Shown piece after piece: positions 44,205 through 54,236 of a stretch of DNA of 64,000 nt. How positions within the stretch are numbered: position 1 is the first letter of the stretch; each line of letters opens with the position of its first letter. The notes beneath the pieces were generated by a model. It was given only the letters and a program-made list of their open reading frames with translations. It was not told the DNA's origin and searched no databases. A program made the translations under genes and the position numbers. Source of the DNA: Streptomyces vilmorinianum (GTDB taxonomy: Bacteria > Actinomycetota > Actinomycetes > Streptomycetales > Streptomycetaceae); contig NZ_CP040244.1 of the NCBI RefSeq assembly GCF_005517195.1, positions 1,196,001-1,260,000 on the forward strand, given 5' to 3'.

Positions 44205-44792
44205 ATGACCACCACCGCCAGGACCGACGCCCCCACGCGACGCGAGCAGATCCTCAAGGAGGCGGCCCGCCTCTTCGCCGAGCGCGGGTTCCACGGCGTG
44301 GGCGTCGACGAGATAGGAGCCGCGGTCGGCATCAGCGGTCCCGGGCTCTACCGGCACTTCGCGGGCAAGGACGCGATGCTGGCCGAGCTGCTCGTCGGGA
44401 TCAGCGAGCGGCTCCTGGACGGCGGGCGGCTGCGGGTGGGCGAGGGGGAGGACGACCCGCGGGCGCTGCTCGGCTCGCTCATCGACGGCCACATCGACTT
44501 CGCCCTCGACGACCGGCCGCTGATCACCCTGCACGACCGTGAGCTGGACCGGCTCAAGGACGAGGACCGCAAGCGGGTCCGGCAGCTGCAGCGGCAGTAC
44601 GTGGAGCTGTGGGTGGCGGTGGTACGGGAGCTGTACCCGGTGGCCTCCGAGAGCGAGGCGCGGGCGGCGGTGCACGCGGTGTTCGGGCTGCTGAACTCGA
44701 CGCCGCACCTCGCCGCCCTGGGGCGGTCGGCGATGGAGGAGCTGCTGAGGCGCCTGGCGCACGGGGCGTTCGGGGCTTTGGCGACCGAGTAG
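44205..44792 (+). CDS. TetR-family regulator of the acyl-CoA carboxylase operon
   Basis: 195 residues. The helix-turn-helix is near residues 10-55 (RREQILKEAARLFAERGFHG, VGVDEIGAAVGISGPGLYRH, FAGKDAMLAELL). The ligand domain has HIDFALDDRPLITLHDREL. It is divergent from the carboxylase/HMG-CoA lyase/dehydrogenase operon and most likely represses it until an acyl-CoA intermediate binds. ATG 44205 sits 7 bases after the -10 hexamer TAGAAT, so the mRNA is probably leaderless. Confidence 0.92.
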   Translation: MTTTARTDAPTRREQILKEAARLFAERGFHGVGVDEIGAAVGISGPGLYRHFAGKDAMLAELLVGISERLLDGGRLRVGEGEDDPRALLGSLIDGHIDFALDDRPLITLHDRELDRLKDEDRKRVRQLQRQYVELWVAVVRELYPVASESEARAAVHAVFGLLNSTPHLAALGRSAMEELLRRLAHGAFGALATE

Positions 44793-44800
44793 GACGCCAC

Positions 44801-44833
44801 GCGGTCCCAGCGGCCGGAACGATTGCCCACAAC
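44801..44833 (-). repeat. Copy of the dispersed palindromic repeat
   Basis: The minus strand reads GTTGTGGGCAATCGTTCCGG and continues to GGGACCGC, matching the units at 3637-3683 and 3741-3788. It lies just before the gene at 44861. Confidence 0.65.
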
Positions 44834-44860
44834 AGGGTCTGGTCCCGCAGAATGAGGCTC

Positions 44861-45637
44861 ATGCCGATACTCAGTCGTCCCGCCCTCGTCGAGCACCTTG
44901 TACGGACCCGGATCGCAGGCGATGTCGCCACCCCGCGCGACAACAACCTCTCCCACTACCGCAAGCTCGCCAACGGCGACCGGCACTACTGGCTCGGCCT
45001 GGAGCTCGGCGACCGGTGGACCGACGAGCAGGACGTGCTCGCCGTCATGGCCGAGCGGTGCGGGGTGAACGACGATCCCGCCCACCGCGCGGGGCAGGAC
45101 ACCATCGACCCCGAGCTGACCGTCGACGCCCTCGACCGGATGGCCGCCCGGCTGCGCAAGGCCGCCGCCGGCCGGGAGCGGGTGCTGTTCGCGACCGGGC
45201 ACCCCGGCGCGCTGATCGACGTCCACAGCCGGGTCGCCGCCGGGCTGCGGGCCAAGGGCTGCGACATCGTACGGATCCCCGGCGGGCTCATCGCCGACGA
45301 GGGGTACGTCGTCCAGTTCGCGGACGTCGCCGTCTTCGAGCGGGGCGCCAGCCTCTGGCACACCCATTCGCCCGAGCCCATGAACGCGATCCTGGACGCG
45401 CTCGGCGAGGACGGGCGGCCGGACCTCGTGGTCGCGGACCACGGCTGGGCGGGCCGCGCGGCCCAGCGCGGGATCGACTCCGTCGGCTACGCCGACTGCA
45501 ACGACCCGGCCCTCTTCATCGGCGAGGCGGAGGGGACCCTGCAGGTCGCCGTCCCGCTCGACGACCACGTCGTGGACCCGCGCTTCTACGAGCCGATGAC
45601 GGCGTACCTGCTCGACGCGGCCGGCCTGCTGGACTAG
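44861..45637 (+). CDS. Phosphatase-like protein, actinobacterial
   Basis: 258 residues (ATG 44852 is an alternative start). SHYRKLANGDRHYWLGLELG, VLFATGHPGALIDVHSRVAA, DIVRIPGGLIADEGYVVQF, PDLVVADHGWAGRAAQRGID and VGYADCNDPALFIGEAEG are strongly conserved in actinomycetes and usually annotated simply as phosphatase. His, Asp and Glu clusters suggest metal binding, but substrate and mechanism are unknown. Its stop codon is the first unit of a 16-bp tandem repeat. Confidence 0.75.
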   Translation: MPILSRPALVEHLVRTRIAGDVATPRDNNLSHYRKLANGDRHYWLGLELGDRWTDEQDVLAVMAERCGVNDDPAHRAGQDTIDPELTVDALDRMAARLRKAAAGRERVLFATGHPGALIDVHSRVAAGLRAKGCDIVRIPGGLIADEGYVVQFADVAVFERGASLWHTHSPEPMNAILDALGEDGRPDLVVADHGWAGRAAQRGIDSVGYADCNDPALFIGEAEGTLQVAVPLDDHVVDPRFYEPMTAYLLDAAGLLD

Positions 45638-45757
45638 AGCCCCGCTGGACTGGAGCCCTGCTGGACTGGAGCCCTGCTGGACTGGAGCCTTGCCGGACTG
45701 GAGCCTTGCCGGACTGGAGCCTTGCCGGACTGGAGCCCTGCTGGGCTAGAGCCTGCC
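45630..45757. repeat. 16-bp minisatellite spanning two convergent stop codons
   Basis: Eight tandem units of [T/C]GGACTGGAGCC[C/T]TGC start at 45630, 45646, 45662, 45678, 45694, 45710, 45726 and 45742. The first unit contains the TAG stop of the phosphatase-like gene and the last contains the stop (CTA) of the leftward hydrolase gene. The period is not a multiple of three. Confidence 0.95.
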
Positions 45758-46564
45758 CTGCAGGAAGCGGGTGACGGTGTCCGCGTACTCCTGCGGATGC
45801 GTGACGTGGGGGATGTGCCCGGCCCCCTCGAAGGTGTGCCGCCGCACCTGGGGCAGCGCCTCCGTCAGCCGCTCGAGGATGGTCGAGAACCACGCCGGGC
45901 TCGTGGTGCCGCCGCACAGCAGGACCGGGGCGGTGCAGGCGGAGAGCGCGTCCAGGTCGAGCTCGGCCCCTCCGGGGTCGTCCTCTTCCTCCAGCCAGGT
46001 CTGGGCGTGGGTCACGAACGTCTCGCGGATCTGTTCGGGGAGCTGGTCCCACATGCCGGGCCCCAGGGCGATCTCCTCCACGAACAGCCGCGCCCCCGGC
46101 TCGTTCTCCCCCTTGCGGAGGTGGTCGATGACGGCGTCGGTCGACGTCAGCATCGGCTGCAGCTCCGCCAGCGTGTCGTGGTCGTCGGCCACGACCCCGA
46201 CCAGGGGCGGCTCGTGGACCACGACACCGCGGAACAGTTCGGGGCGGCGCGCGGCGAGGCCCAGCGTGATGGCGGCGCCGAAGGAGTTGGCGGCGACGTA
46301 CGCGGAGCCGCCCCCGAGCTGTTCGATCAGCGCGGCGAGGTCGTCCTCGTCCTGCCGCCGGGTGCCCTGGCCCGGCGCGTCCGTGCTCTGCCCGTGGCCG
46401 CGGCGGTCGTAGCGGATCGCCTGGAAGGACGCCTTGATGTCGGCGTCGACGGCGGGCTGCCAGCTCCTGTGGTCGTTCCACGAGCCGTGGACGAGGATCA
46501 GGGGTTCGCCCTCGCCCGTGACCTCGTAGAACAGATCGACTCCGTTGGCGCTCAGCTGTGGCAT
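45746..46564 (-). CDS. Alpha/beta hydrolase
   Basis: 272 residues. Oxyanion motif LILVHGSWNDHRSW, DRRGHGQSTDAPGQG, nucleophile elbow AANSFGAAITLG (Gly replaced by Ala at the first position: A-x-S-x-G), late acid in VLLCGGTTSP and catalytic His in GAGHIPHVTHP. The family covers esterases, epoxide hydrolases and haloperoxidase-like enzymes; substrate unknown. Its stop lies within the last minisatellite unit. Confidence 0.86.
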   Translation of the reverse strand: MPQLSANGVDLFYEVTGEGEPLILVHGSWNDHRSWQPAVDADIKASFQAIRYDRRGHGQSTDAPGQGTRRQDEDDLAALIEQLGGGSAYVAANSFGAAITLGLAARRPELFRGVVVHEPPLVGVVADDHDTLAELQPMLTSTDAVIDHLRKGENEPGARLFVEEIALGPGMWDQLPEQIRETFVTHAQTWLEEEDDPGGAELDLDALSACTAPVLLCGGTTSPAWFSTILERLTEALPQVRRHTFEGAGHIPHVTHPQEYADTVTRFLQGRL

Positions 46565-46627
46565 GCGGCGTTCCTACCAGGGCCGCGCGGCGCCGTGTCC
46601 GCCACCGCGCCGCGCCGCCTCACCGCT

Positions 46628-47500
46628 TCACCCGCGCGGGACGCGGACCACACCCTCCTGGATGACGGAGATCGCCAGCTTGCCGTCCTGGGTGTAGATC
46701 CGGGCCTGTCCGAGCCCGCGCCCGCCCGACGCGGACGGCGACTCCTGGTCGTACAGCAGCCACTCGTCGGCCCGGAACGGCCGGTGGAACCACATCGCGT
46801 GGTCCAGCGAGGCCCCGACGACGTCCCCGACGGCCCAGCCGCCCCGCCCGTGGGCGAGGAGCACCGAGTCGAGCAGGGTCATGTCGGAGACGTACGTGGC
46901 CAGGCAGACGTGCAGCAGCGGATCGTCGGCCAGCTTGCCGTTCGTACGGAACCAGACCTGCGAGCGCGGCTCGCGCGGCTCCCCGACGGAGCCCCACGGG
47001 GGCACGTCGGCGTACCGCAGGTCCACCGCCGCCCGCGCCTCGATCAGCCGCTGGGCCACGTGCTCCGGGAGGTGGCGCGGCAGCATCTCGGCGGCCGTCG
47101 GCAGTGACTCCGGGTCCGGCGCGGCCGGCATCTCGTCCTGGTGCTCCAGCCCTTCCTCGTACGTCTGGAAGGACGCGGAGAGGTGGAAGATCGGCTGCCC
47201 GTGCTGGACGGCGACGACCCGGCGGGTGGTGAAGGAGCGGCCGTCGCGGATGCGGTCGACCGTGTAGACGATCGGCGCGCCCGGGTCCCCGGCGCGCAGG
47301 AAGTACGCGTGCAGGGAGTGGGCGAGCCGGTCCTCGGGGACGGTCCGGCCCGCCGCGACCAGCGCCTGGGCGGCCACCTGGCCGCCGAAGACGCGGGGGA
47401 CGACGGCGGAACGGGACTGTCCCCGGAAGATGTCCCGCTCGATCCGCTCCAGGTCGAGCAGATCGAGCAGGGCATCCAGAGCGTCGTGCGCTTCGGGCAC
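46628..47500 (-). CDS. Acyl-CoA thioesterase II (TesB-like)
   Basis: 290 residues, double hot-dog fold, usual TesB length. FRGQSRSAVVPRVFGGQVAA, HSLHAYFLRAGDPGAPIVY, RSFTTRRVVAVQHGQPIFHL, TYVSDMTLLDSVLLAHG and SLDHAMWFHRPFRADEWLL are characteristic, with the catalytic Asp in the last block. It hydrolyses acyl-CoA to free acid and CoA. GTG 47500 begins 5 bases after the stop of the upstream acyl-CoA dehydrogenase gene, so the two are cotranscribed. Confidence 0.93.
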   Translation of the reverse strand: MPEAHDALDALLDLLDLERIERDIFRGQSRSAVVPRVFGGQVAAQALVAAGRTVPEDRLAHSLHAYFLRAGDPGAPIVYTVDRIRDGRSFTTRRVVAVQHGQPIFHLSASFQTYEEGLEHQDEMPAAPDPESLPTAAEMLPRHLPEHVAQRLIEARAAVDLRYADVPPWGSVGEPREPRSQVWFRTNGKLADDPLLHVCLATYVSDMTLLDSVLLAHGRGGWAVGDVVGASLDHAMWFHRPFRADEWLLYDQESPSASGGRGLGQARIYTQDGKLAISVIQEGVVRVPRG

Positions 47501-47505
47501 CGTGA

Positions 47506-48663
<1,158 letters not shown>

Positions 48664-48682
48664 GAGCCGTCCTCCCTTGTCT

Positions 48683-48690
48683 AAGCGCTT
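48683..48690. promoter_or_regulatory. AAGCGCTT palindrome before acyl-CoA dehydrogenase
   Basis: An 8-bp perfect palindrome in the context CTAAGCGCTTGCTCAG. AGCGCTT-type sites often serve TetR-family regulators of fatty-acid genes. Only context supports it. Confidence 0.4.
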
Positions 48691-48792
48691 GCTCAGCCTG
48701 CTTCCATCGAAGTTACCGGGCAGTCATCGGGCGTGTCCAGGGTCGGGAACGTCAGGCCCGTCACAGCGCGGACGTCGTCGGGGGCGGTCCGC

Positions 48793-49344
48793 TCAGCAGG
48801 CGAGCCCCTGAGAGCGCAGCCAGTCGCACTGTGTCTCGCCCGATGTCCTCCCCCCGTCGTACGCGCGAGGATCCCGGTAGCCGGGGCCGACGGGTTCGTG
48901 GTCCTCGTACACACCGTCCCCGTCCAGGTCTCCGCCGTACGGGTCGATCGTGCCGCCCGGGTTGCGGCAGTTCGGCCGGTCGGCGGGGTCGGCGGTGCAG
49001 ACGCCTCCGCTTCCGGGGGACTGGCCGGGCGACCGGGGCTCCCGGGACTCCCGGGTCTCCTGGGTCTCCTGGGACTTCCGCTTGGCCTCTTCGCGCGCCG
49101 CCCGTTCCTTCGCCGCCTTCTCCGCTGCGGCGTGCTGGGCCATGGCCTGAGCCTGAAGGCTCTCCTCCAGCGGCCGGGTGTCGACGAGCAGCGAGATCTG
49201 AGGTCTCGGGCTGTCCTGCGCTCTGGGTGCGGGGGTGTCCGATCCGCAGGCCGTCAGGGACACGCAGAGGGCACAGGTGACAGCCGCGAGGAAGGCGACG
49301 GGAGATCGACGCACCGACTTCGGGGTGTCGCGTTCGATTCTCAC
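48793..49344 (-). CDS. Lipoprotein with coiled coil and calcium-type loop
   Basis: 183 residues from GTG 49344 (GGGAG ribosome site). The signal peptide VRRSPVAFLAAVTCALCVSL ends in lipobox LTAC, so it is lipid-anchored outside. Residues 60-100 are rich in Ala, Glu, Lys and Arg (AEKAAKERAAREEAKRKSQE), likely a coiled coil. Then GGDLDGDGVYEDHE forms an EF-hand-like DxDGDG loop that may bind Ca. The C-terminus has ETQCDWLRSQGLAC, a probable disulfide. Function unknown. Confidence 0.8.
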   Translation of the reverse strand: MRIERDTPKSVRRSPVAFLAAVTCALCVSLTACGSDTPAPRAQDSPRPQISLLVDTRPLEESLQAQAMAQHAAAEKAAKERAAREEAKRKSQETQETRESREPRSPGQSPGSGGVCTADPADRPNCRNPGGTIDPYGGDLDGDGVYEDHEPVGPGYRDPRAYDGGRTSGETQCDWLRSQGLAC

Positions 49345-49505
49345 GATGACTCCCACAGGCCGATCCAGGAGCTTGGGACACACGCTACGGGCGCTCTCCG
49401 TACCGGTCAAAGGGGTGAAAGTCCGGCGCCGGAAGGGTGGCTGAGCGAGCTCTCCCCCGTGTGACTCGCCTCCATCGAGCATGGTCGGCCGGCTTCCGCC
49501 GGAGT

Positions 49506-50972
49506 TCATCGCGAGCGCAGCGCGAGCCACAGCTCCATGCGTACGTCCGCGTCGTCGAGGTCCATGTCCAGGAGCGTCGCGCAGCGGGCGATGCGCTGGC
49601 GGACGGTGTTGCGGTGGATGTCCATGGCCACGGCCGTACGGTCCCAGCTGCCGTGCAGCGAGAGCCAGGTCCGCAGGGTCTCGGTGAGCGGTTCGGTGAG
49701 CGGTTCCAGGAGCGTGCGGGCGTACGCGGCGGCCTCCTCGCGGTCCATCAGCGCGCCGAACCCGGCGGGGCGGTGGCGGGCCAGCGGTGTCCGCGCGGCC
49801 TCCGCCCGGCGCAGCGCCCGCGCGGCCTGTGCGTCGGCGGCGGCGAGGTCCCGGGCGTCGACGGGGGAACTGACCCCGAGCGTCCACCCCTGCTGCGCCG
49901 TGACCGGGGAGCCGGCGGGCACCAGGAGCCGGACGCCGCCCGCCTCCGGCGTCCCGCCCGCGTCCACCAAGGGGGTGCCGAGCGCCGCCGCCAGGCTCAC
50001 CGCCGCGAAGGGGGTGCCGTCACCGCCACGGGCGTGGACCACCGTCCACGGGCCGGGGCCCAGGGTGGACGCCGCCTCGGCCGGGGGAGCGCCGAGGAGC
50101 AGACGGACCAGGGCCGCGTCCCGCGCCGACACGTCGGCGCCCCGGTGCGGGGCGGTCAGGAGGGAGAGCAGCACGACCGCCACCCCGGCGATCGTGTGGT
50201 CCGCCGACTCCCGCCGCTCGGCCGCCACGCCCAGCGCCAGCCCCTCGCCGCCGCCCAGCGCGTACGCCGCCAGCCGCATCCCGCCGCCGTCGCCGCTCGC
50301 GGACGCCGGGCCGCCGGGACGCCGGCCCACCACCGCCGCCAGGTCCCGCAGCGCCGCCTCCGCCTCCGCCCCGACCTCCCGGCCCGCCGCCGCGTACGCC
50401 GTACCGTCCGCCGCGTACAGCACCGCGCGCCCCCCGAGCCGGGAGGCCAGCGCGCCGAGCACCGCCGGCACCGGCGCGGGCCGCGCGGCCGCCGTCGCCA
50501 GCGACTGCTGCGCCTCGGTCACCCGCCGCAGCTCGCGGTGGCGGGCCTCCGCCATCAGCCGCCACACCGCGCGGGCCACCGCCGTGAACGGCGTCCGCGG
50601 CGGCACTTCGAGGAGCGGCAGCCCCTGGCGCGCACAGGCCGAGACGAGCTCCGCCGGGACCGTGTCGTACACCGGCGTCACACCGAACCCGAGCGCCGCC
50701 GCCCCCGCCTCCACCACCCGTTCGACATAGCGCGCCGGATCGGTGAGCTGGACGCCCGCCGTCATCAGCAGCTCGCCGCCGAGCAGATACGGATACGGGT
50801 CGGCCATCTCGGAGGTGTGCACCCAGTGGATGGCCGTGTCCTCCGGCCCGGCGAGCAGCCGCAGGCCCAGGTCCCGGCGGCCGAGCAGCGCGGCCAGGGA
50901 GACGGGCGGGGCGGGTGGGGTGGGTGGGGCTGGTGGGGTGGATGTCGGTTCCTGTGCGTCCTGTGGGGACAT
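49506..50972 (-). CDS. PucR/CdaR-family transcriptional regulator
   Basis: About 488 residues from ATG 50972; earlier ATG codons at 50993 and 51002 are possible. After a Pro/Thr-rich start comes the PucR N-terminal domain (VSLAALLGRRDLGLRLLAGP, VHTSEMADPYPYLLGGELL, GVTPVYDTVPAELVSACARQ). The middle is GGDEF/GAF-like, and the C-terminal helix-turn-helix is LSLHGSWDRTAVAMDIHRNT then VRQRIARCATLLDMDLDD. It is divergent from the agmatinase gene and probably regulates it in response to a polyamine or purine-type metabolite. AACGT/ACGTT arms (51016-51033) lie between the two genes. Confidence 0.88.
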   Translation of the reverse strand: MSPQDAQEPTSTPPAPPTPPAPPVSLAALLGRRDLGLRLLAGPEDTAIHWVHTSEMADPYPYLLGGELLMTAGVQLTDPARYVERVVEAGAAALGFGVTPVYDTVPAELVSACARQGLPLLEVPPRTPFTAVARAVWRLMAEARHRELRRVTEAQQSLATAAARPAPVPAVLGALASRLGGRAVLYAADGTAYAAAGREVGAEAEAALRDLAAVVGRRPGGPASASGDGGGMRLAAYALGGGEGLALGVAAERRESADHTIAGVAVVLLSLLTAPHRGADVSARDAALVRLLLGAPPAEAASTLGPGPWTVVHARGGDGTPFAAVSLAAALGTPLVDAGGTPEAGGVRLLVPAGSPVTAQQGWTLGVSSPVDARDLAAADAQAARALRRAEAARTPLARHRPAGFGALMDREEAAAYARTLLEPLTEPLTETLRTWLSLHGSWDRTAVAMDIHRNTVRQRIARCATLLDMDLDDADVRMELWLALRSR

Positions 50973-51015
50973 GTCCGTGGACCCTTCGTACATCCCGTGC
51001 ATGAGCAGTGGAGGA

Positions 51016-51033
51016 AACGTACACTTCAACGTT
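51016..51033. promoter_or_regulatory. Inverted repeat in the PucR/speB promoter region
   Basis: AACGT and ACGTT arms with an 8-base spacer, the right arm also within the palindrome CAACGTTG. Placed between the divergent starts, a candidate PucR operator. Confidence 0.4.
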
Positions 51034-51088
51034 GTCCACCGGCCACCTACTGTCGTGACAACCGATCCACCTCAGGAGGACCCCGACC

Positions 51089-52072
51089 ATGAGCAGCAGC
51101 GACCAGAACACCCCCCGCGGCCCGATCGACTCCTCCCGCATCCCGCGGTACGCCGGTCCCGCGACGTTCGCCCGGCTGCCGCGACTCGACGAGGTCGGCA
51201 CCGCCGACATCGCCGTGGTCGGCGTCCCCTTCGACAGCGGCGTCTCCTACCGCCCCGGCGCCCGCTTCGGCGGCAACGCGATCCGCGAGGCCTCCCGCCT
51301 CCTGCGCCCGTACAACCCGGCGCAGGACGCCTCCCCGTTCGCCCTCGCGCAGGTCGCCGACGCCGGTGACATCGCCGCCAACCCGTTCAACATCAACGAG
51401 GCCGTCGAGACCGTCGAGGCCGCCGCCGACGAGCTCCTCGCCACCGGCGCGCGGATGATGACCCTGGGCGGCGACCACACCATCGCGCTGCCGCTGCTGC
51501 GCTCGGTCGCCAAGAAGCACGGCCCGGTCGCGCTGCTCCACTTCGACGCGCACCTGGACACCTGGGACACGTACTTCGGCGCCGAGTACACCCACGGCAC
51601 CCCGTTCCGCCGGGCCGTCGAGGAGGGCATCCTCGACACCGAGGCGCTCTCCCACGTCGGCACCCGCGGCCCGCTGTACGGCAAGCAGGACCTCACCGAC
51701 GACGAGAAGATGGGCTTCGGCATCGTCACCTCGGCCGACATCTACCGCCGCGGCGCCGACGAGGTCGCCGACCAGCTGCGCCAGCGCATCGGCGACCGCC
51801 CGCTGTACATCTCCATCGACATCGACTGCCTCGACCCGGCCCACGCGCCCGGCACCGGCACCCCGGAGGCGGGCGGCATGACCTCCCGCGAGCTCCTGGA
51901 GATCCTGCGCGGCCTGTCGTCCTGCAACCTGGTCTCCGCCGACGTCGTCGAGGTCGCCCCGGCCTACGACCACGCCGAGATCACCGCGGTCGCCGCCTCG
52001 CACACGGCGTACGAGCTGACGACGATCATGTCCCGCCAGATCGCGGCGGGGCGCGCCTCCGGCACGAAGTAG
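51089..52072 (+). CDS. speB: Agmatinase (ureohydrolase)
   Basis: 327 residues. The binuclear Mn site is complete: [24 protein letters not shown] (DAHxD) and [19 protein letters not shown] (DxDxxDP). It hydrolyses agmatine to putrescine and urea; guanidinobutyrate and related guanidines are possible alternatives in this family. Ribosome site CAGGAGGA precedes ATG 51089. It is divergent from a PucR-type regulator and followed by a ThDP enzyme gene after about 330 bases. Confidence 0.92.
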   Translation: MSSSDQNTPRGPIDSSRIPRYAGPATFARLPRLDEVGTADIAVVGVPFDSGVSYRPGARFGGNAIREASRLLRPYNPAQDASPFALAQVADAGDIAANPFNINEAVETVEAAADELLATGARMMTLGGDHTIALPLLRSVAKKHGPVALLHFDAHLDTWDTYFGAEYTHGTPFRRAVEEGILDTEALSHVGTRGPLYGKQDLTDDEKMGFGIVTSADIYRRGADEVADQLRQRIGDRPLYISIDIDCLDPAHAPGTGTPEAGGMTSRELLEILRGLSSCNLVSADVVEVAPAYDHAEITAVAASHTAYELTTIMSRQIAAGRASGTK

Positions 52073-52404
52073 GACCTGGCGCGCGGGCCCGCCGCGCCCC
52101 GCCCAGCTCCCTCCGCCCCGCCGGGGCGGCCTCTGCCGGGGCGGCCCGGCGGCCCGGCGGCGCGCGCCGCGGCGGTCCACGGCGGCGGCCGGCTCCACGG
52201 CCTGCGGCCGGTCCAGCAGCCGTGACCGGCCGTGACCGGCCTGCGCGCCGCACGCCGGGCCCCGCGTGCGACACCGAGCCGGCCGCGCGCGACACTCGTC
52301 GCTGTCGGGTGGTGGGCATTCGCGCCGCTGGGGCGGCACGGGTGGGCACAACCCGACCACCGGGCCGCACCCGACCCACACGCCACGCCCAAGGGGACCC
52401 GTCC
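52073..52404. other. GC-rich intergenic region with palindromes, no gene seen
   Basis: About 330 bases between speB and the ThDP-enzyme gene. Extremely GC-rich inverted repeats near 52120-52200 may end speB transcription; the dispersed palindrome copy is at 52304-52357. No coding frame looks convincing. Confidence 0.6.
52304..52357 (+). repeat. Copy of the dispersed palindromic repeat
   Basis: GTCGGGT at 52304 and ACCCGAC at 52351 bound an imperfect inverted repeat containing GTGGGCATTCGCGCCGC and GGGCGGCACGGGTGGGCAC. It is the same family as 3637-3683. Confidence 0.7.
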
Positions 52405-54087
52405 ATGACCCACGACCACGACCTGGTGCTCCGCCCCACGGAGGCGCAGACCGCCGCCGCCCTCAACCCGCCCCCCGGGCGGAACGGCGGCGACCTCGTC
52501 GTCGAGACCCTCTCCGGGCTCGGCGCGACCACGGTCTTCGGGCTGCCCGGCCAGCACGCCCTCGGCATGTTCGACGCGCTGCGCCGCTCCTCGCTGACGT
52601 ACGTTGGACTGCGCGTCGAGAACAACGCGGGCTTCGCGGCCGACGCCTACGGCCGGATGACGGGCGAGGCGGCCCCGCTGCTGCTCTCCACCGGCCCCGG
52701 CGCGCTGATGTCGCTCGCCGCGCTCCAGGAGGCGGCGGCGGCCTCCGCACCCGTCCTCGCGATCGGCAGCCAGATCCCGGTGGCCGGCCTCGGCGGCGGC
52801 CGCCACGGCTACCTGCACGAACTCCGCGACCAGCAGGCGTCCTTCCGGGACATCGTGAAGTCCGTGCACACCGTCCGTACCCCGTCGCAGATCCCCTCCG
52901 CCATCGCCGCGGCCTGGGAGTCGGCGCTCACCGCGCCGCACGGACCGGTGTGGGTGGAGATCCCGCAGGATGTGCTCATGGCCGAGACGACGATCCCCGT
53001 CGTCACGGCGATGGACGCGACCCCGGAGGACATCGCCCCGCGCCCCGAGCTGACGGCCCTCGCCGCGCACCTCCTCGCCAACGCCGAGCGCCCCGCGATC
53101 ATCGCGGGCGGCGGAGTCGTCCGCTCCGACGCCTCCGGCAAGCTGCGCGCGCTCGCCGAGCGGGTCGGCGCGGCCGTGGTCACCACCTTCGGCGGCAAGG
53201 GCGCCTTCCCCTGGGAGCACCCGCTCTCGCTGCAGTCCTGGCTGGAGGACCGGCACACCACCGCCTTCCTGGAGGACGCGGACGTCCTTCTGGTCGTCGG
53301 CTCCGGGCTCGGCGAACTGTCCTCGAACTACCACACGTTCGCCCCGCGCGGCCGGGTGATCCAGATCGAGGCGGACGCGGGCAAGCTGGAGTCCAACCAC
53401 CCCGCCCTCGGCATCCACGCGGACGCGCGCCTCGCGCTGTCGGCGCTCCTGGAGACGGTCCCGGTACGCGAGGACGCCGGCGCCCCCGAGCGGGTGCGGG
53501 CGGTCCTGGCCAAGGTGCGCGACCGTATCGCCGCCCAGGACCTCGGCCTGGAGCAGCGGATCGTGGCCTCGGTCCGCGAGGCGCTCCCGGACACGTCCCC
53601 CAGCTTCTGGGACATGACGATCCTCGCCTACTGGGCGTGGTCGGCCTTCGACGCCCGCCACCCCAACACCATGCACTCCGCCCAGGGCGCGGGCGGCCTC
53701 GGCTACGCCTTCCCCGCCGCCCTCGGCGCGACGGTGGCCGACCCGACCCGCCCGGTCCTCGCGGTCTCGGGCGACGGCGGCGCGATGTACTCGATCGCGG
53801 AGCTGGCGACGGCGAAGCAGTACGGCTCCGACGTCACGTGGCTCATCGTCGACGACGGCGGCTACGGGATCCTGCGCGAGTACATGACGGACGCCTTCGG
53901 CGAGACCACGGGCACCGAACTCGCCCGCCCCGACTTCGTCGCCCTGGCGGAGTCCTTCGGCGTCCCGGGGGTCCGTACGACCCCGGAGTCCCTGTCGGCC
54001 GACCTGGCGAAGGCCCTGGCGACCCCGGGACCGTCGGTGGTGGTGCTCCCGGCGCTGCTGAGGATGTTCGAGCCGACGCACCTCTGA
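52405..54087 (+). CDS. Thiamine-diphosphate-dependent enzyme (acetolactate-synthase-like)
   Basis: 560 residues with the three-domain layout of the family. The N-terminal PYR domain has VFGLPGQHALGMFDALRRS and the conserved Glu in VENNAGFAADAYGRMTG; the central domain has AIIAGGGVVRSD; the PP domain has VSGDGGAMYSIAELATAKQY. The second half of the ThDP/Mg motif, normally NN, is here VDDGGYG, so Asp replaces Asn. It could be an acetolactate synthase homologue, an oxo-acid decarboxylase or another ThDP lyase; no small regulatory subunit is nearby, which argues against branched-chain synthesis. Follows agmatinase, suggesting a link to arginine/polyamine carbon flow. Confidence 0.88.
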   Translation: MTHDHDLVLRPTEAQTAAALNPPPGRNGGDLVVETLSGLGATTVFGLPGQHALGMFDALRRSSLTYVGLRVENNAGFAADAYGRMTGEAAPLLLSTGPGALMSLAALQEAAAASAPVLAIGSQIPVAGLGGGRHGYLHELRDQQASFRDIVKSVHTVRTPSQIPSAIAAAWESALTAPHGPVWVEIPQDVLMAETTIPVVTAMDATPEDIAPRPELTALAAHLLANAERPAIIAGGGVVRSDASGKLRALAERVGAAVVTTFGGKGAFPWEHPLSLQSWLEDRHTTAFLEDADVLLVVGSGLGELSSNYHTFAPRGRVIQIEADAGKLESNHPALGIHADARLALSALLETVPVREDAGAPERVRAVLAKVRDRIAAQDLGLEQRIVASVREALPDTSPSFWDMTILAYWAWSAFDARHPNTMHSAQGAGGLGYAFPAALGATVADPTRPVLAVSGDGGAMYSIAELATAKQYGSDVTWLIVDDGGYGILREYMTDAFGETTGTELARPDFVALAESFGVPGVRTTPESLSADLAKALATPGPSVVVLPALLRMFEPTHL

Positions 54088-54236
54088 CGTGACTGTGCGT
54101 GGTTTGGGTGATCCTTGTACGTACTCCCAAGTAGGCATATTCTGTTGGCAAGTGCGTGATTTAACCCATCCGTACGGTCCTCGCCGGTTACGTACGGTAA
54201 TCGGCGCAGCGCATGTTCCCTATGAGGTGAAGCCTC

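Noticed and set aside
45016..45774. Plus-strand frame continuing through the 16-bp repeats as a repetitive protein
   Set aside because: It lies in a shadow frame of the phosphatase-like gene, has no start signal, and the repeat period is not a multiple of three.
52222..52404. N-terminal extension of the ThDP enzyme from 52222
   Set aside because: It would cross the dispersed palindrome and has no family similarity; ATG 52405 has a ribosome site (AAGGGGA) and fits the family length.
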